A stretch of 64,000 nucleotides of DNA from Nannochloropsis oceanica (GCA_004519485.1 CP038119.1:434001-498000), one strand, 5' to 3'; numbered from the stretch's first letter, positions 21,674 to 33,700 are shown. Translations and numbers: made by a program. Notes: generated by a model from the sequence alone, not told the origin.

Positions 21674-23883
21674 ATGGCCCGTCCGGTCACAAACTCAAAT
21701 CCTCCCCGACCTCAACCGCCCGCCGACCAAACATTCATCATCGCAAGCTATGTATGCGCGATTTTAACCTTATTCGGATTCGCGGGAGTCGCCGTCATTC
21801 TCTCCAGACGACACTATTCTACAGATATCGATACCTTCCTCACAGCCCGTCGTTCACAACCCCTCCTTCGGGTGGCCTGGTCCTTTTTCGCTTCTTCGAT
21901 TGGGGCGTGGGCGATCTTTCTCCCTGCTTCGTATCCTGCATTTGGGGGATGGATTTCTATCATAACCTACGCAGTTTCGACGGGCTTACCTCTTCTTTTA
22001 ATTTCGGAATTTGGACGAAAAATCTTGAAGAGGGCTCCGGACGTGTTAAGTCTCAACGATTTTGCTCATCGCATGTATGGACGCCCGGTCCAATTGTTCG
22101 TGATTATTTTATCGCTTGTCAACATGTCCGTGGCATTAATATCGGAGTATACGGCTATCGGTGACTTGTTCGAGCATTACGTGGGGGGACCCTCGCGCGT
22201 GTACATCATCCTCCTCATCGGGCTGGTAACAGCAATCTACACAGCAAAAGGCGGGCTGCTGGTGTCCCTGCTCACAGATCAACTCCAAGCAGGCCTCGTA
22301 CTCTTCCTTATCCTTATTGCCTCGACGTACCTTGCCGTCAATTTTAGGGAGCCATTGCATCGACCCTTCCCAGAACGCCTGGGAGTCAACTACTCAGGCC
22401 TCTCATCCATATTCTCCCTTCCTATCTCCCTCCTCTCCTCGGCATGCTACCAGGAATCATTCTGGCAGCGTGTGTGGTCGGCAGAGGATAAACGAAGCTT
22501 GAGATATGGTGCTGCATTGGGTTTCGCACTCACTACTGTTGTGATTGCCTTCTTCGGGACCGTGGGGTGGTTGGGTTTGTTGGCGGAGTTGCCTCCCTTG
22601 GACGATCATAATAACTTAGCATTTTTTGTGCCGTTCTCGGATGAGGCAACGGGAAGCCATCTCAGCTCTATGGTGATAAGAGTGATGCTGGTGGTTTTAG
22701 CCACGACGATGAATGAGAGTGCGGTGGATTCGTTGCAGAATGCGATTGTTTCGACGTTGTCGTCGTCGTTTTTGAAGAATAAGCCAGTTAGCTGGTCGAG
22801 AGCATTGGTATTTGTAGTGAACGCACCTGTAAGTTATACAAAAATTCATAAGTGGGGTTGGGAATGGATTAGGAAGGTTAAGGGTCGTCTCTCACCCATG
22901 TTCCCTCCCTTGCTCCTCCTTTCCCTCAATCTCTCCCTCACACCCTTTAGATCGTCCTCATCGCCCTTCAAAGCTTCGCGCTACTCGACCTCTTTCTTGT
23001 TATGAACATTTTGACGACCACCAGGTAGGTGTTTGACGTAGATTAATGTGCCAAAAAAACTCACACATTTTTTCGTTTCAGCCTGTAATTTAAATCTCCG
23101 TGCTGTCATACTGTGCGACGTCCGTACACCTATTCATCCCTTCTCAGCAGTATTTCCCCCTCGTTTGCTCCCTCCCTCTCTTGCAGCACTTTTCCTCTAC
23201 TCTCTGCCCTCTGGCTCCCACGGGTGTCAGGCAGCACGGTCCTTCTCTCCTCAGCCGTGAGCTTGTTTTGTACGTGCTTGTTAGGGGTACTTATACAGGG
23301 GCAGGGCATATTAAAAGGATTAATATGGACTTTTACTAGTCAATTGAATCAATATGATTGGCGGATTTTTGTGGTGGCGGCCTTCACCTCCGTGGCGTGT
23401 ACGTTTGGGTTGTGGTTCGGTAGGGATACAGGAGGGAAGGGGTTCACTGTTCTGTCGATGGGTGCGTTGGAGGGCTCGATAGGTAATCATTTGTCGCAGC
23501 CTTTTTTCGCTCGATGCTGTCCGCGAGCCTTTTCGATATCATTATCCTTGTCGTCTTCTTTGTCCGGCACTGCGGCTGCCGCTAGTGATGACGGTGTTGC
23601 GTGTGCTGGTGGAGAGGAAGGGAGTGGGAGCAAGTGGTTGGGTGGGGATAACAAGTCTCCGCCCTTCCCTTCCTCAACCTCGACGCAAAGGCCAAGACTC
23701 AATACGACCTGGTGCGTCGGGAAAGCGGACAAAATGCCCGTGGAGAGTGGAAAAGAGGAAGTGGCATCGTTGGCGGGTTTAATACTTACGTCGCCTCTGG
23801 TGGAGGAGACCGTTGTCGAGAGGGCGGCTAGCATGTTAGCTAATGAGGATGCTCATAACGATGGAGAGATGTTTGTGAGATGA
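21674..23883 (+). CDS. Sodium:solute symporter family transporter (urea/DUR3-like group)
   Basis: Three exons: 21674-22828, 22951-23024 and 23187-23883 (641 residues). Splice sites are GCACCT|GTAAGT...TTTAG|ATC and CACCAG|GTAGGT...TTGCAG|CAC. The last acceptor is chosen because it continues the membrane helix (TTTSTFPLLSALWLP) in frame. Two other in-phase AGs lie upstream. The protein starts with a short polar tail and then alternates hydrophobic helices typical of the 13-14 helix SSS fold. It includes ASSIGAWAIFLPASYPAFGG, AIYTAKGGLLVSLLTDQLQ (the conserved YTxxGGL..V..TD segment) and SSACYQESFWQRVWSAEDK. The family couples Na+ or H+ entry to uptake of urea, polyamines or other small solutes. 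The fungal/algal urea-transporter-like branch is the best guess, but the substrate is not proven. The tail is long, Ser/Gly-rich and cytosolic. Confidence 0.88.
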
Positions 23884-24514
23884 TGAATGTAAGTGGGGTT
23901 TTAAGATGGTGACGTTGGCAAGGGGACGGGGAAAGATGGGGTTGGACGAGGTGGATGGAGGAAGAGGAGAGTTGGAAAATATTTATCAATCGATAGTGTT
24001 GATGATTGATATTATTTTGCGGGGGGAAAGAGGAAGAGCTGATACAATAGCTGCTTGGACAAGCGCCCACCAAAATTGTAATGGGAAGGAGAATGATTAA
24101 TAAAGAGGAAATTACGCCACAAATTGAAACGCTAGAATAAGAAAGAGAAACATATAAACTATGTGGAATACATGACCGCATGTGTACCACTTCCAGCAGC
24201 GCATGAGGCACATGTGTTGATTTAAAATAAGAAATCTTGAAAGTATAAATCCCGTGATAGTGTGAACTCACTTCTGTACACCGAAAGTGAGGAATCGTGA
24301 GGGGAATGACGAGTAAATGACCACAACACCAGCAGCAGTAGGTGATGATAGAGAAACAAAGAAACAAAGTGAAGGTGTGCAATCACGAATCATTGATTTT
24401 CATTTTCATACATGCTCTTTAATCATTCTTAACTTGCCCTCCTTTAACTACTTCAAGTATCACATTTTACCGAAACCTTGTATATTGAAAAATAATGATC
24501 TCACGCGTGTGTGC
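23884..24514. other. Convergent 3' region, symporter / aldonolactone oxidase
   Basis: About 630 bp of AT-rich DNA between two facing stop codons. AATAAA is present at 24099-24104 on the plus strand. No gene visible. Confidence 0.45.
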
Positions 24515-26122
24515 TCAATTCGAGATCAGCACCCCATCAGCAAACTTACCCGCTGGGTCCAGTGTTTTGGCCGCAGCCACAAAGCGTGCATACACATCGT
24601 GGCCCACAGTATTCTGAACATAACGGGCATCGAGCAAACTCCAAGTACCGCCCATAGGGGAGAAAATTGAGGCCTTGCCGTAGTGCACCCGAGCTTGGCA
24701 TGTCTGCGATGCCATCAGGTCCTTGATCACCTGCATCGATTGCGAGAAGCCCTTGCGGTTGTACACATCGTAATTGTCCATGTTTAAGTAAAAGCGTGTA
24801 CCTCCGTGAGAAATGCCTAGCAATCCTTCCTTACCAGGCCCTACGTAGCGCAAGCAAAAAGGCACTCGGAAGTCGTCGCGATTCGTGACGTTTCGATCAA
24901 ATACTTCAAACAAAGACTTGACGCAATCGTGAGCCTTGTCAATCGCCACGGCAAATTCGTACTGATCATATTTCCCATAGGCTGAGCGCAGAATATCAGT
25001 CTCGAGGATTTGTTGGGCGGGGAGGGCATCCGAGAGCTTGTAGGTGCCCGGCAAAATGTTTGCAATGTGCCCTACCATCACATAGGTTGCCGCTGTGTGC
25101 GTGTTTGGGTCATTCAACATTTGCGCGGTCCGCGCATACAAAACACGTTGGAGCGAACTATTGGCAATGATCCGGTAGTACGTGTCTGACGCCGACTCGC
25201 CCACGTTCGGAAATGGTTTGGCATCGAGCTTACGTATGTGAGACAGGTCGTCCACCGTCGTTTTGACAGCCCCTCTCAACGGAGGAGAGTACCAGTAATG
25301 CACGCGCTCAAATGCCAAAGCATTGGTTTCAGCCTTTTTGAGTTCCGCCAGAATACCTTCATCGTCAATATAATGGAGACCGCGCGACACAATTTCGTTG
25401 AGCTGCACCGCTAACGTTAGTTCTATCACCACACCCAGAGTCCCAACACTTGTTTTAGCCGCCAAAAACAGATCGCCATCCGCCTCCGTCAAGACTCGAA
25501 TACTCCCATCCGCCAATACGATCTTTATAGCCTTAATTAGGCTCGACAAGCTGCCAAAAATGACTGAGCTGCCATGGCTGCTGGTCGCCACGGCGCCCGC
25601 AATTGATTGATCAATATAGTACGGGGCCGTAGGCAGCGCGTACCCCCGATCCCTCAACCAATGAATCAGGTTTCGAGTCTTAACGCCAGCCTGCACAGTC
25701 ACGGTTTTCTCGATCTTATCAAAATTTAACACTCTATCCATCTGCATTGTGGTCATCATCAGGTCTTCTCCGCAAGTCAGCGTGTTGAAGCTATGGCCCA
25801 GCCCCACGACCCGAACGCGGGAATGAGCCTTCACCAACTCTACCACCTGTTCCACTGTCCAGGGGTAGGCAACAAAACCAGGACGGCAAACGATGGTGTC
25901 CTCCCAATTATGCCACTCTGAGGCCGCTTTGGCGCTGACAGAGCTGGTCTCTTTCTTAAAGGCGACGCCTTGGGGAGTGATGAAGGCCACGTGCGGGTCG
26001 TCAGTCACCGTGGCAGTCAAAGGGGCGGAGGAAGCACCCAGGAATGCATCCGTAGAACGTAGCTGCGCAGTGGCGTCAAGGAAAAATAGAGTGAGGGACA
26101 GGAGGAAAATGAAGAGCGGCAT
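24515..26122 (-). CDS. FAD-linked aldonolactone oxidase (L-gulono/L-galactono/D-arabinono-1,4-lactone oxidase family)
   Basis: Single exon, 535 residues, ATG at 26122. The N-terminus MPLFIFLLSLTLFFLDATAQ is a signal peptide. The FAD-binding domain begins IVCRPGFVAYPWTVEQV and carries VVGLGHSFN, whose His is the usual covalent flavin site in this family, then GAVATSSHGSS. The C-terminal ALO domain ends with HYGK...DARYV...TLDPAGKFAD, the conserved H-W/Y-G-K and LDPxGKF motifs. The family oxidises aldono-1,4-lactones, with the last step of ascorbate or erythroascorbate synthesis as the best known role. A secretory signal would place it in the ER lumen, outside the cell, or in a membrane-associated compartment. 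It could instead be a related sugar-lactone oxidase of other function. Confidence 0.9.
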   Translation of the reverse strand: MPLFIFLLSLTLFFLDATAQLRSTDAFLGASSAPLTATVTDDPHVAFITPQGVAFKKETSSVSAKAASEWHNWEDTIVCRPGFVAYPWTVEQVVELVKAHSRVRVVGLGHSFNTLTCGEDLMMTTMQMDRVLNFDKIEKTVTVQAGVKTRNLIHWLRDRGYALPTAPYYIDQSIAGAVATSSHGSSVIFGSLSSLIKAIKIVLADGSIRVLTEADGDLFLAAKTSVGTLGVVIELTLAVQLNEIVSRGLHYIDDEGILAELKKAETNALAFERVHYWYSPPLRGAVKTTVDDLSHIRKLDAKPFPNVGESASDTYYRIIANSSLQRVLYARTAQMLNDPNTHTAATYVMVGHIANILPGTYKLSDALPAQQILETDILRSAYGKYDQYEFAVAIDKAHDCVKSLFEVFDRNVTNRDDFRVPFCLRYVGPGKEGLLGISHGGTRFYLNMDNYDVYNRKGFSQSMQVIKDLMASQTCQARVHYGKASIFSPMGGTWSLLDARYVQNTVGHDVYARFVAAAKTLDPAGKFADGVLISN

Positions 26123-27091
26123 AATTGGGCTGATCCGTATGTGGTGGTGGCGGCAACGGCTCGAAAACGGATGGGAATGGTCTACGGTGTTAATGTATGT
26201 GTTATGGTGCGGAGAGGTTTAGAGGTGCAGCTAGAGAAGTGGGAACAATTGGACATGTGGTGCAGAAAGAAATTGACCCAAAAACTGGTCCAGGTACCCA
26301 AGGATAAAGTGCAACGGCAAGCACAGGCAGAGCACAGGTGGTGTGACGAAGGTTCGCCCAAACCCAGAAAAAAAAGAAAAAAGAAAAACTGTTACATTCC
26401 CGCGGGGGGGGAGGGGGGGGGAAGGGCCATTTTCCAGGCCACCCCTAGCCATCTCGAGCTCCTAAGTGACAAGGAAACAGCTGTTATGCTCGCTACATAC
26501 TCTATCTTCTTCCCCAATATAGGATCCTATTCCTGACCCTATCTCATACCATCCACTTGCTCAAGCAGCATATTGTCGGTCAAAAAAGGCCCGTGGCCTG
26601 CTCTTCTGTGCAGACGACCGGAAAACAACGCTCGATGGTTGCCAAATTAAAAAAATGGGGATGCATTCATATTCTTCCATTCGCCCCATATACCCCTTGG
26701 AAAACCCTCAAAAAGATCCCATGGGGGGCGACTCTCGGCAGCCGAAAACAATGGATGTGGGTGATTGAAAACATTTCGGGGAGCCCCAAGGAGAAGATAG
26801 TCGAGAACTGATCAAGGGCTTTTCGGATCTTTGTGATTTTGATTTAGTGTTGCGTTTTTGTAAACGCTACGATTTGGCCATGCTTTGCGGTCCCAAGGAG
26901 GAAGGCTGTGTCAACCAGAATGAGACGAGGAAAAGCAGCAGCGAAAGAAATGCGAAGTGGTCACCCAACCAGGCATATTGAATTCCCATACATCGCTATA
27001 TATCGATTGTACTCGCTCTTTAATCATCTACATTTTCTCACGACCATGCTTCTAGCTCCTCGCCTCTCTGCTCCTCCCCCTCCTCCTCTTC
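26123..27091. other. Intergenic region upstream of lactone oxidase
   Basis: About 970 bp. It includes the lactone oxidase promoter at its left end and the 3' region of the BSD gene at its right end. G-runs occur at 26403-26422. Short open frames exist but none resembles a known protein. Confidence 0.4.
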
Positions 27092-28312
27092 TCACTCAAT
27101 ACCATTCACCCCGTCAATGTGTGTGAGTGACTTTTCCCGCTGCGGCCACCGCGAGAGTGGCAAATGCTGCTGCTCCCGATCTTGGAACTGCTGCTGCAGC
27201 TGATCATGCTGCAGTTTTAGCTCTTCGTGCTGCTGCTGCAACTTCTTGTGCTCCATTTGCTGGGCTCGAAGCTTCGCGATGGAATCGGTCGCTAACGCTG
27301 TGATTTCCTTTTTCTTGGTTTGCGCCTTCTCCAGTCGCCCTTCCAAAATGGCGCACTTCTTTTTCCATCCCAGAAGGTCCACCTCCACTTCGTGAGTCCG
27401 TGTTTTGTATATCCTAATTGCATCCTGCATGCGAGCCAGCTCTGCCTCAACAGCGTTGGTGCTGGTACTTTCATTAGCGTTGAGGTCCCCCGCGGCTACA
27501 TCTTCCTGAAGCGGGACTGGCTGTGGCCTGGTAGTTCTATCATCGTGATCATTAAATTGTGGAGGAGAAATGATTTTCGAAGGAAAGCTGTATACGGATG
27601 TAGAGGCAGCCTGCTGTCCCTCTTCCACATGCTTCTTCTCGGCACGAACGACGGCAAGAACTCCTGCTGCCGTTGCCACCACTGGATCAACCATCTGCTC
27701 ATTGGTCTTCGGTTTGTCAGTCTTCAGCTCCTTCCCTTCGTCCTCGTCCTCATCGTCTCCCCACGACAGATCCTCCTCCTCGTCATCCTCACCTGCTAAG
27801 GCCGAAGGCAAGGTTACCCCCCGCTTTTGTCGCACTAAACGGTCCAGCCTGTAAAAATACCGCAGCCAGAATGTCTCTGTATCGATTTTATCTCCCTCCT
27901 CATTTTCATTCCCTTCGTTTCTGACAAGCTTGGCGTGCATGCGTGCAACGTCCTTGTTTTCCTTGAGCAAGCAGGCCATCTCTGTAGCCTTGCTACTCAG
28001 GTCGAGCCCGCCAACAAAGGAGACCCATTGTTCCTTGTCCACCTCGTTAACTGCCTCAGTAAAGGTTCTTGGGTCATGCTGCAACCTCAACAAGTCCGTC
28101 TCCGTGGCAGAGAGGCCACCGGTGGCGGTGATCGTGATAGTCCCACGACTGCTGCTGCTGCTGCCGTCATCGTGTTCGTCTTGGGCTTGCATGACTGCGG
28201 ACAGGACTTCCTTGCTGTCCTTGGCCACCACGGCAACAAACTCGGAAAAATCTTGCTGCAGAATGCGCCACATCTCTGCGATGAGAGGATCTGTGCGTCG
28301 GGTTGGTGGCAT
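27092..28312 (-). CDS. BSD-domain protein with C-terminal coiled coil
   Basis: Single exon, about 406 residues from the ATG at 28312 (MPPTRRTDPLIAEMW). A frame-extending codon exists at 28333, but the later ATG fits better. Residues about 85-160 form a BSD domain: the pattern DPRTFTEAV, WVSFVGGLDLSSKATEMACLL and TFWLRYFYRLDRL, with the conserved F-W pair in the last helix. An acidic stretch (EDDEEEDLSWGDDEDEDE) follows, then a Gln-rich coiled coil to the C-terminus. BSD domains occur in TFIIH p62, synapse-associated SYAP and DOS2-like proteins. The single BSD plus acidic tail is closest to the SYAP/DOS2 type, whose molecular role is poorly defined. It diverges from clpP. Confidence 0.82.
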   Translation of the reverse strand: MPPTRRTDPLIAEMWRILQQDFSEFVAVVAKDSKEVLSAVMQAQDEHDDGSSSSSRGTITITATGGLSATETDLLRLQHDPRTFTEAVNEVDKEQWVSFVGGLDLSSKATEMACLLKENKDVARMHAKLVRNEGNENEEGDKIDTETFWLRYFYRLDRLVRQKRGVTLPSALAGEDDEEEDLSWGDDEDEDEGKELKTDKPKTNEQMVDPVVATAAGVLAVVRAEKKHVEEGQQAASTSVYSFPSKIISPPQFNDHDDRTTRPQPVPLQEDVAAGDLNANESTSTNAVEAELARMQDAIRIYKTRTHEVEVDLLGWKKKCAILEGRLEKAQTKKKEITALATDSIAKLRAQQMEHKKLQQQHEELKLQHDQLQQQFQDREQQHLPLSRWPQREKSLTHIDGVNGIE

Positions 28313-28695
28313 AGCGTGTGTAAAGAGATACAATGAAAATGGGCCTCCTCTGCGTCTGGTTCAAGAAACATCATCATCACCCCTTCACCAAGCTTCGCTT
28401 CTCTCTCGTCTCTCTTGTTGCCCTCGAGGCCCTTGGACCACGCAGCCACTCATGCATGCACCACTCTGTCAAAAAGAAACATAGGCACAGGCTCTGTAGC
28501 GCTATTTTTCCACGATGCGCATCTACAGCCTATCCTAGCTTAGTCCTTCTTGTTTCCCACGAGCAGCCAAGGCTCCCTATCTCCCACCACCGCAGAGCGA
28601 CTAGTCGTCATCATGCGCGAAGTCAACTCACCTTCTCGTTCTCCCTACCCCACTATACAGGACCGAACGATCAGTCAGAGAAGGAGAAGAAGAAG
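28313..28695. promoter_or_regulatory. Divergent promoter region, BSD gene / clpP
   Basis: 383 bp between opposing start codons. No specific motif identified. Confidence 0.4.
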
Positions 28696-30184
28696 ATGCG
28701 CGCGGTGATACTGTTGGTGGCGGCTTTTGTGCTGGTGACCGTGGGAAAGGTGAGTCTTGAATGAAATGGTGGCAAAGGGAAGTGCATATCACGAAGGAAG
28801 GATACTATGGAAGGATGCATCATGCACCATATAGCAGCAGGAGCAGCAGGAAAAGGAGCAGCAGCAGCAGCAGCCACGACAATGGTGGATCGAACCAGCG
28901 AGGGTAGAGGACTAAAACAAGAGAAATAGCGGCTCCATGAAGAGAGCACAGAAGCTGCGGCCGTTGTGTGCTTGTTCCCCATCTTCCGCCGTGTACATGT
29001 CTCCTCAATCGCCTTGCCCCGCCTTTCCCATCCCACGCACACAGGCGTTTATCACACCTGCCGCTCGATTCAACCCTGTCTCTTCCAGCGTAGCTTCGTC
29101 CAAGAAGACGGTGATGATGTCGTCGCCGGACCTCTGGTAGGTGGAATAATGGTCGTCAGGAAGGGGTGAAGACCTTGGTCTCATTTTGTCCTTTTTTCAT
29201 CGGTCGTTTGACGCGCTACTTTATGAGGTGATTTTGTCTCTCTCTCTCTGCCGCACTGCACCACAAGGAAGGGATCCCTCTTAGGCCATTTCCCTCTTCT
29301 CCTTTGCATAGGTACCCTGGCATGAAGTGGGACGGACGGGGCCTCCGCATGTCTCCTGATCAAGAACCTGAGGTTGACCCCCGGCGCAAGGAAGAGCCAA
29401 AACCGGAGCGGTTTCCCGTGCGTCTTCCGGTGATTGAAACTCAGACAGGGCAAATCGATGTCTTATCTCGTTTGCTAAAGGATCGGATTTTGTTGTTGGG
29501 CCAGCAGGTGGACGACGAGGTAGCCAATATCTTGGTGGCCCAGTTGTTGTATCTCGCTCAGGAGGATAAAGAGAAGGATATTACTCTGTACATCAACTCT
29601 CCGGGAGGCTCGGTCTCGGCTGGACTTGCGATTTACGACGCGATGCAATTCGTCCCGTGTGATGTAGCCACTGTCTGCTTTGGCATGGCTGCGTCGATGG
29701 GTGCTTTTTTGCTCGGCGCAGGGGCGAAGGGGAAGAGAAGGTCTTTGCCCAATGCAAGGATTATGATTCATCAGCCCCTGGGAGGTGCACAGGGACAGGC
29801 AGCAGATATTGAGATTCAGGTGGGTTTCACGGAATGGAGAAAATGAGGAAGAGCAAGGGTTGAGAGTACGTGTTTGTGTGCTTTGTTGGTTTGGTCGCAT
29901 TCATGGGGCATGTTTTCGATGTTGAAATAGTCACGAGTCACACTCCTCCCTCCTCTCTTTCCCTCCTTCATCGACAGGCTAAAGAGATCCTCTTTGTCCG
30001 ATCCTTGCTCAACAGCTACATCAGCGAGTACACTGGTCAGCCCATCGACAAGATCCAGGAGGATTGCGACCGTGATTTTTTCATGACCCCCGAGGAGGCG
30101 GTGGCATATGGAATGATTGACTCGATTGTGACGACCAAGACAAGTCATTTGAAGAAACCAACGATGCCCGCACTTTTATGGTAA
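28696..30184 (+). CDS. CLPP: ATP-dependent Clp protease proteolytic subunit, plastid-targeted
   Basis: Four exons: 28696-28749, 29045-29136, 29312-29819 and 29978-30184 (286 residues), phases 0/2/0. Exon 1 encodes only [18 protein letters not shown], a signal peptide. Exon 2 opens AFITPAARF, which puts an aromatic residue just after the predicted cleavage site, as in stramenopile plastid preproteins. The catalytic triad is Ser177 (GMAASMGAF), His202 (MIHQPLGG) and Asp251 ([11 protein letters not shown]). Its spacing of 25 and 49 residues matches E. coli ClpP exactly. The protein forms the barrel peptidase that degrades proteins fed by a Clp ATPase, here presumably in the plastid stroma. The stop codon lies within TTATG|GTAAGT, a perfect donor, so a further 3' exon or intron retention is possible. 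Confidence 0.94.
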
Positions 30185-30790
30185 GTAGCAGCAACCGCAT
30201 CAGGAGCAGGAGCGGGAGAAGGGGAAATGGCGTGCTTCTGTTGCTGATCCTTGGGGTGTTGAGGAAGATGAGAAAGGGTAGATAAAGCCTGAAGGGTAGA
30301 CAGTCGTGACCTCTTTTCGTGGAGGAGGAAATGGAAAGGAGGAATGAGAATGGTGACCAAATTTAGTCGGGGGAAAGAAGGTGGAAGTGACAGCGATAAC
30401 GACGAGGTAGAAACCAAACAACGAAAAAGGAAATAAGAGATGAGTGAGGATAATTAAAAAAAAGGAAGGATGAAGATACAAGAGGGAAATACTAAAAGGA
30501 GCAAAACAGGACGCTATCATCTGCTTACCTAACCTTGAAATGTATTTCAGCAGAGATAGTTTTTGTGCAGTTATGTTGCTTTAACTCTTTACAGAATGGA
30601 TTTTCTCGTATTTCCTTTTGAATTTTAAACACACATACAATTCATATACAACATATATAGTAAGCATTCTTGCCCAATCAATGCTCAATCACGTTTCGAC
30701 TTCCTCGATAATCAAGCACCCACCATTTTGATTCCCCAGGGCACAACCCCCCCCCCCCCCCCCCGGCGCCCCCCGTGAAGCCATTATTCA
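30185..30790. other. Convergent 3' region, clpP / potassium channel, with C18 tract
   Basis: About 600 bp, AT-rich in the middle. An 18-base C homopolymer occupies 30747-30764, only 27 bp from the end of the channel gene. No gene visible. Confidence 0.5.
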
Positions 30791-33700
30791 CTAAACACTA
30801 TCCGACCGACGCCGCACTTGCACGGGCGGTATGGGGGGAGCCAGCGGATGAGCAAACGAGCCCGAAGTGGAACTTTCGTCGCCCATGCCAGGCGTATACG
30901 CAGGTCCTTCCATTCCTCCTCCTCCTTTCCCTTTAGCATCAAAAACAGCAGCAGGCCGCAGGACAAAAATCAAATCAGCACGCACAACTTTGGTGTCAGG
31001 CGGAGGGTTGACAACCGAGAAGGGCATAGGCGCATCCAACAGCCCTCGGGGTCGATACAGTCCCATGGGTACCAACCCAATATGCAGCAACGAGTCGACT
31101 AGATCCCCATAACGCGCACCAATAAATGCCCGGGGCAACGCCATCTCATCCAAACTTGAACGAAGCGCATCGATCGAATCCTGCAAATCCACCATCCCGG
31201 GAGGTGCCTCACTACTACCCGTTGTATCCATAAAAAGCTGTCTGCCATTATACGCCATCGGAATTTCCGCTCCTCGTTCTCCCTCCTCCCCTTCTTCCCC
31301 TACAAGGCCTTCCGCCATCATTTCCTCCATTATTTCTGAATCTTCAAAGCCCATCTCCGCGACCGTCATCCCATTGCCCATTTGGAATTCTTCCCCCGCC
31401 AGGTCATCCCGACGGGAACGAGTCATTTCTTTCCAAAATTTTAAGGTATGAGGACTTTTATACAAATAAATAAAAAATACGTCAAAAAACGACCGGCAGC
31501 ACACACGGCCTGCCGCAAACAGAGGGCAGCCTTGCTCGGGGCGAAAAGCCCGTTCAGGGACAGCCGAGAAGGCACGCCGGCGCCTACGACGGGCACAGGG
31601 ATCTTCCTCATCGTAATGGTGATGGTGGTGGGGGTCGTTGTGCGGGTGGACGTCTTGATGAAGGAAATCGGACCCATGTGCAAGCCCTTGGTGATTGTCA
31701 CTTGTACAAGCCTCGCCCGCAAGCGCAGCGAAGGAGACACGAGTGTGGTCTTTCAGAACAGGGGGATTGTCTGGTGGCATAGACAAAGACCGGTGAGCCT
31801 CCTCACCACCACTACCACCAAAGTTTAACGAACTCCTTTTGCTCCCCGGGATGTGGAAGCTACCCCTTCCCAAGTAAAAGCCAGGGGTGATGGTGGAGGA
31901 AGCCGACAACTGGCTTGGCGCGCGGACACGCTGCCGCAATAAATGCATATTCTGCGCACTTCGCAGATCTACCAGTGTCAACACTTGGGAATAGAGACGT
32001 TGCCGCAGGATGCTCTCGAGCTTAAAACAGGAAAGAAGAACATGTCGATCCATCAAAACAGGGTCACCCTCCCCATCAGCTTCCCTGCGTCGAGGGACGT
32101 CATCACCGAGCAAAACCACGGCATACGCCGATTCCACGCAGCATTTGCGGAGGTCTTGTTTTTTTTTGGGTGAGCCCTTGATAAAAAATATGTCATGCGT
32201 GTCGGGCGCTTTCAGGTCTGCCACAGGCCTCACGGACTGTCGCAGCCGCTGTCGAATTCCTTGCAACATATTCGCGAAGCGCTCCGAGTCCGCGCACAGC
32301 ACTACGATGGGCAAATGAAGTAACTTACGAAAGGCCGAAACATACTGAATAAACGAGTCCATGGAAGGAGCATCGTGATTGCAGATGCCTAGAACCACGT
32401 GGTCGTGCAGACCGCCCTCCGGCAAGGGGCTGTGGTGGACATCCAAGAGCTGGGTGAGCATGTCCCGTGCACCTTGCACTTTTTCCACGACAGATTCTAG
32501 AAATATGGGAAGCAGCTGCGTGCGGCGTAGGGACTGAGAGTGCTGCTGCTGCTGCGGCGGCGACGGCGGGGGAATCGACAAACCATCCCTCGCCGATGAC
32601 TCTTGCAGTCCTAGCATAGCCTCATCCACCTCTTTCCCCCCCCTCCTTACAACGCTTTTTCCTGCCCGCCTGTCAACTTCAACTGGTGTCGTCGCGACAA
32701 CCATTCCCCCGCTTGCACTTACGTTTGCAGGATTTCTCCGCGTGCTCACTTCGTACCTCTGCTGCATCGAACTATCAGGGCCCCGCGAGTACTTTTGGTT
32801 GTCTTCATAAGCTTCCCACAATGTACGATGCGCCTTGGTCAGCATCTCTTGGTGTTGGTTCCGTATTTCTTGGTGAAGCTTAACCTGCCTATGCGTCGGA
32901 ATTGAGGCACGACGCGAATTTGGATCCACCGGGTCACCATCCACGCTGCGTCCACTAACCCCGCCTAATTCTGAGTCCGTTCGTCCAAATGAGCGGTACG
33001 GCACCCCTGTACGCCCACGGCCCACGCCAAACGAAATGCGATGCATATGCAAACTGGGCCGACTTTGCATGCTCTCCAACAGCGTCGTGCGAGGCAAGGG
33101 CAAATCCCCAACATGCAACCCCACCCGGGGGAGCTCGTCAAGACTTGCTGCCAGGCCCATCCGGTCCCAGTGCACGTGCTGGAGCATCTCCAAAGCTTCT
33201 CGAACTCTCTGTTTGCTCAAAGCGATAAAGTAAGCCATGACAGTCCGCGCCCGGTTCGGTTGGAAGCGAAAATTATCGTGCGGGTTGAGCAAAAAGACAC
33301 CGTTCACGTCTACGCCTACCATGATGATCCCGAACATCCGATACAGGTATCGGGCCACCTCAGCAAACGTCCGCCCTTTCAAAGGTGAGTCTGGCGGAAG
33401 CAGCACTTGGTGCCGCACCACCCGCTGCCGCGCGCCTTCTCGAAATGCGCGAAACCATTCCGGTTGGTGGCCCACGTCGTCGCCGCGGAATGGATCGCCC
33501 TTCAGAAGATTCATGAAAAAGGAGACCAACCCTGGGAATACCGTGCCATACGCCATCAGTCTTAAACGGATGACATGAGGACAGTAGGCTTGTCGAAACC
33601 CCAGACCTTGGGTCAGCTCTTCCATGGCGGCTGTGGTGTGCGTCTGAATCACAATACGCTCCGACAGCTCCTCATCCGCTTCTTGCTGCCGTCGCTGCCC

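Noticed and set aside
23082-23186. Earlier acceptors for symporter exon 3 (23082, 23148, 23151)
   Set aside because: 23082 gives an immediate stop; 23148 and 23151 add Ser/Pro-rich residues inside a membrane helix, whereas 23187 continues the family pattern.
26141-26811. Two short plus-strand frames upstream of the lactone oxidase
   Set aside because: Lack any domain or splice support; the first starts inside the lactone oxidase promoter.
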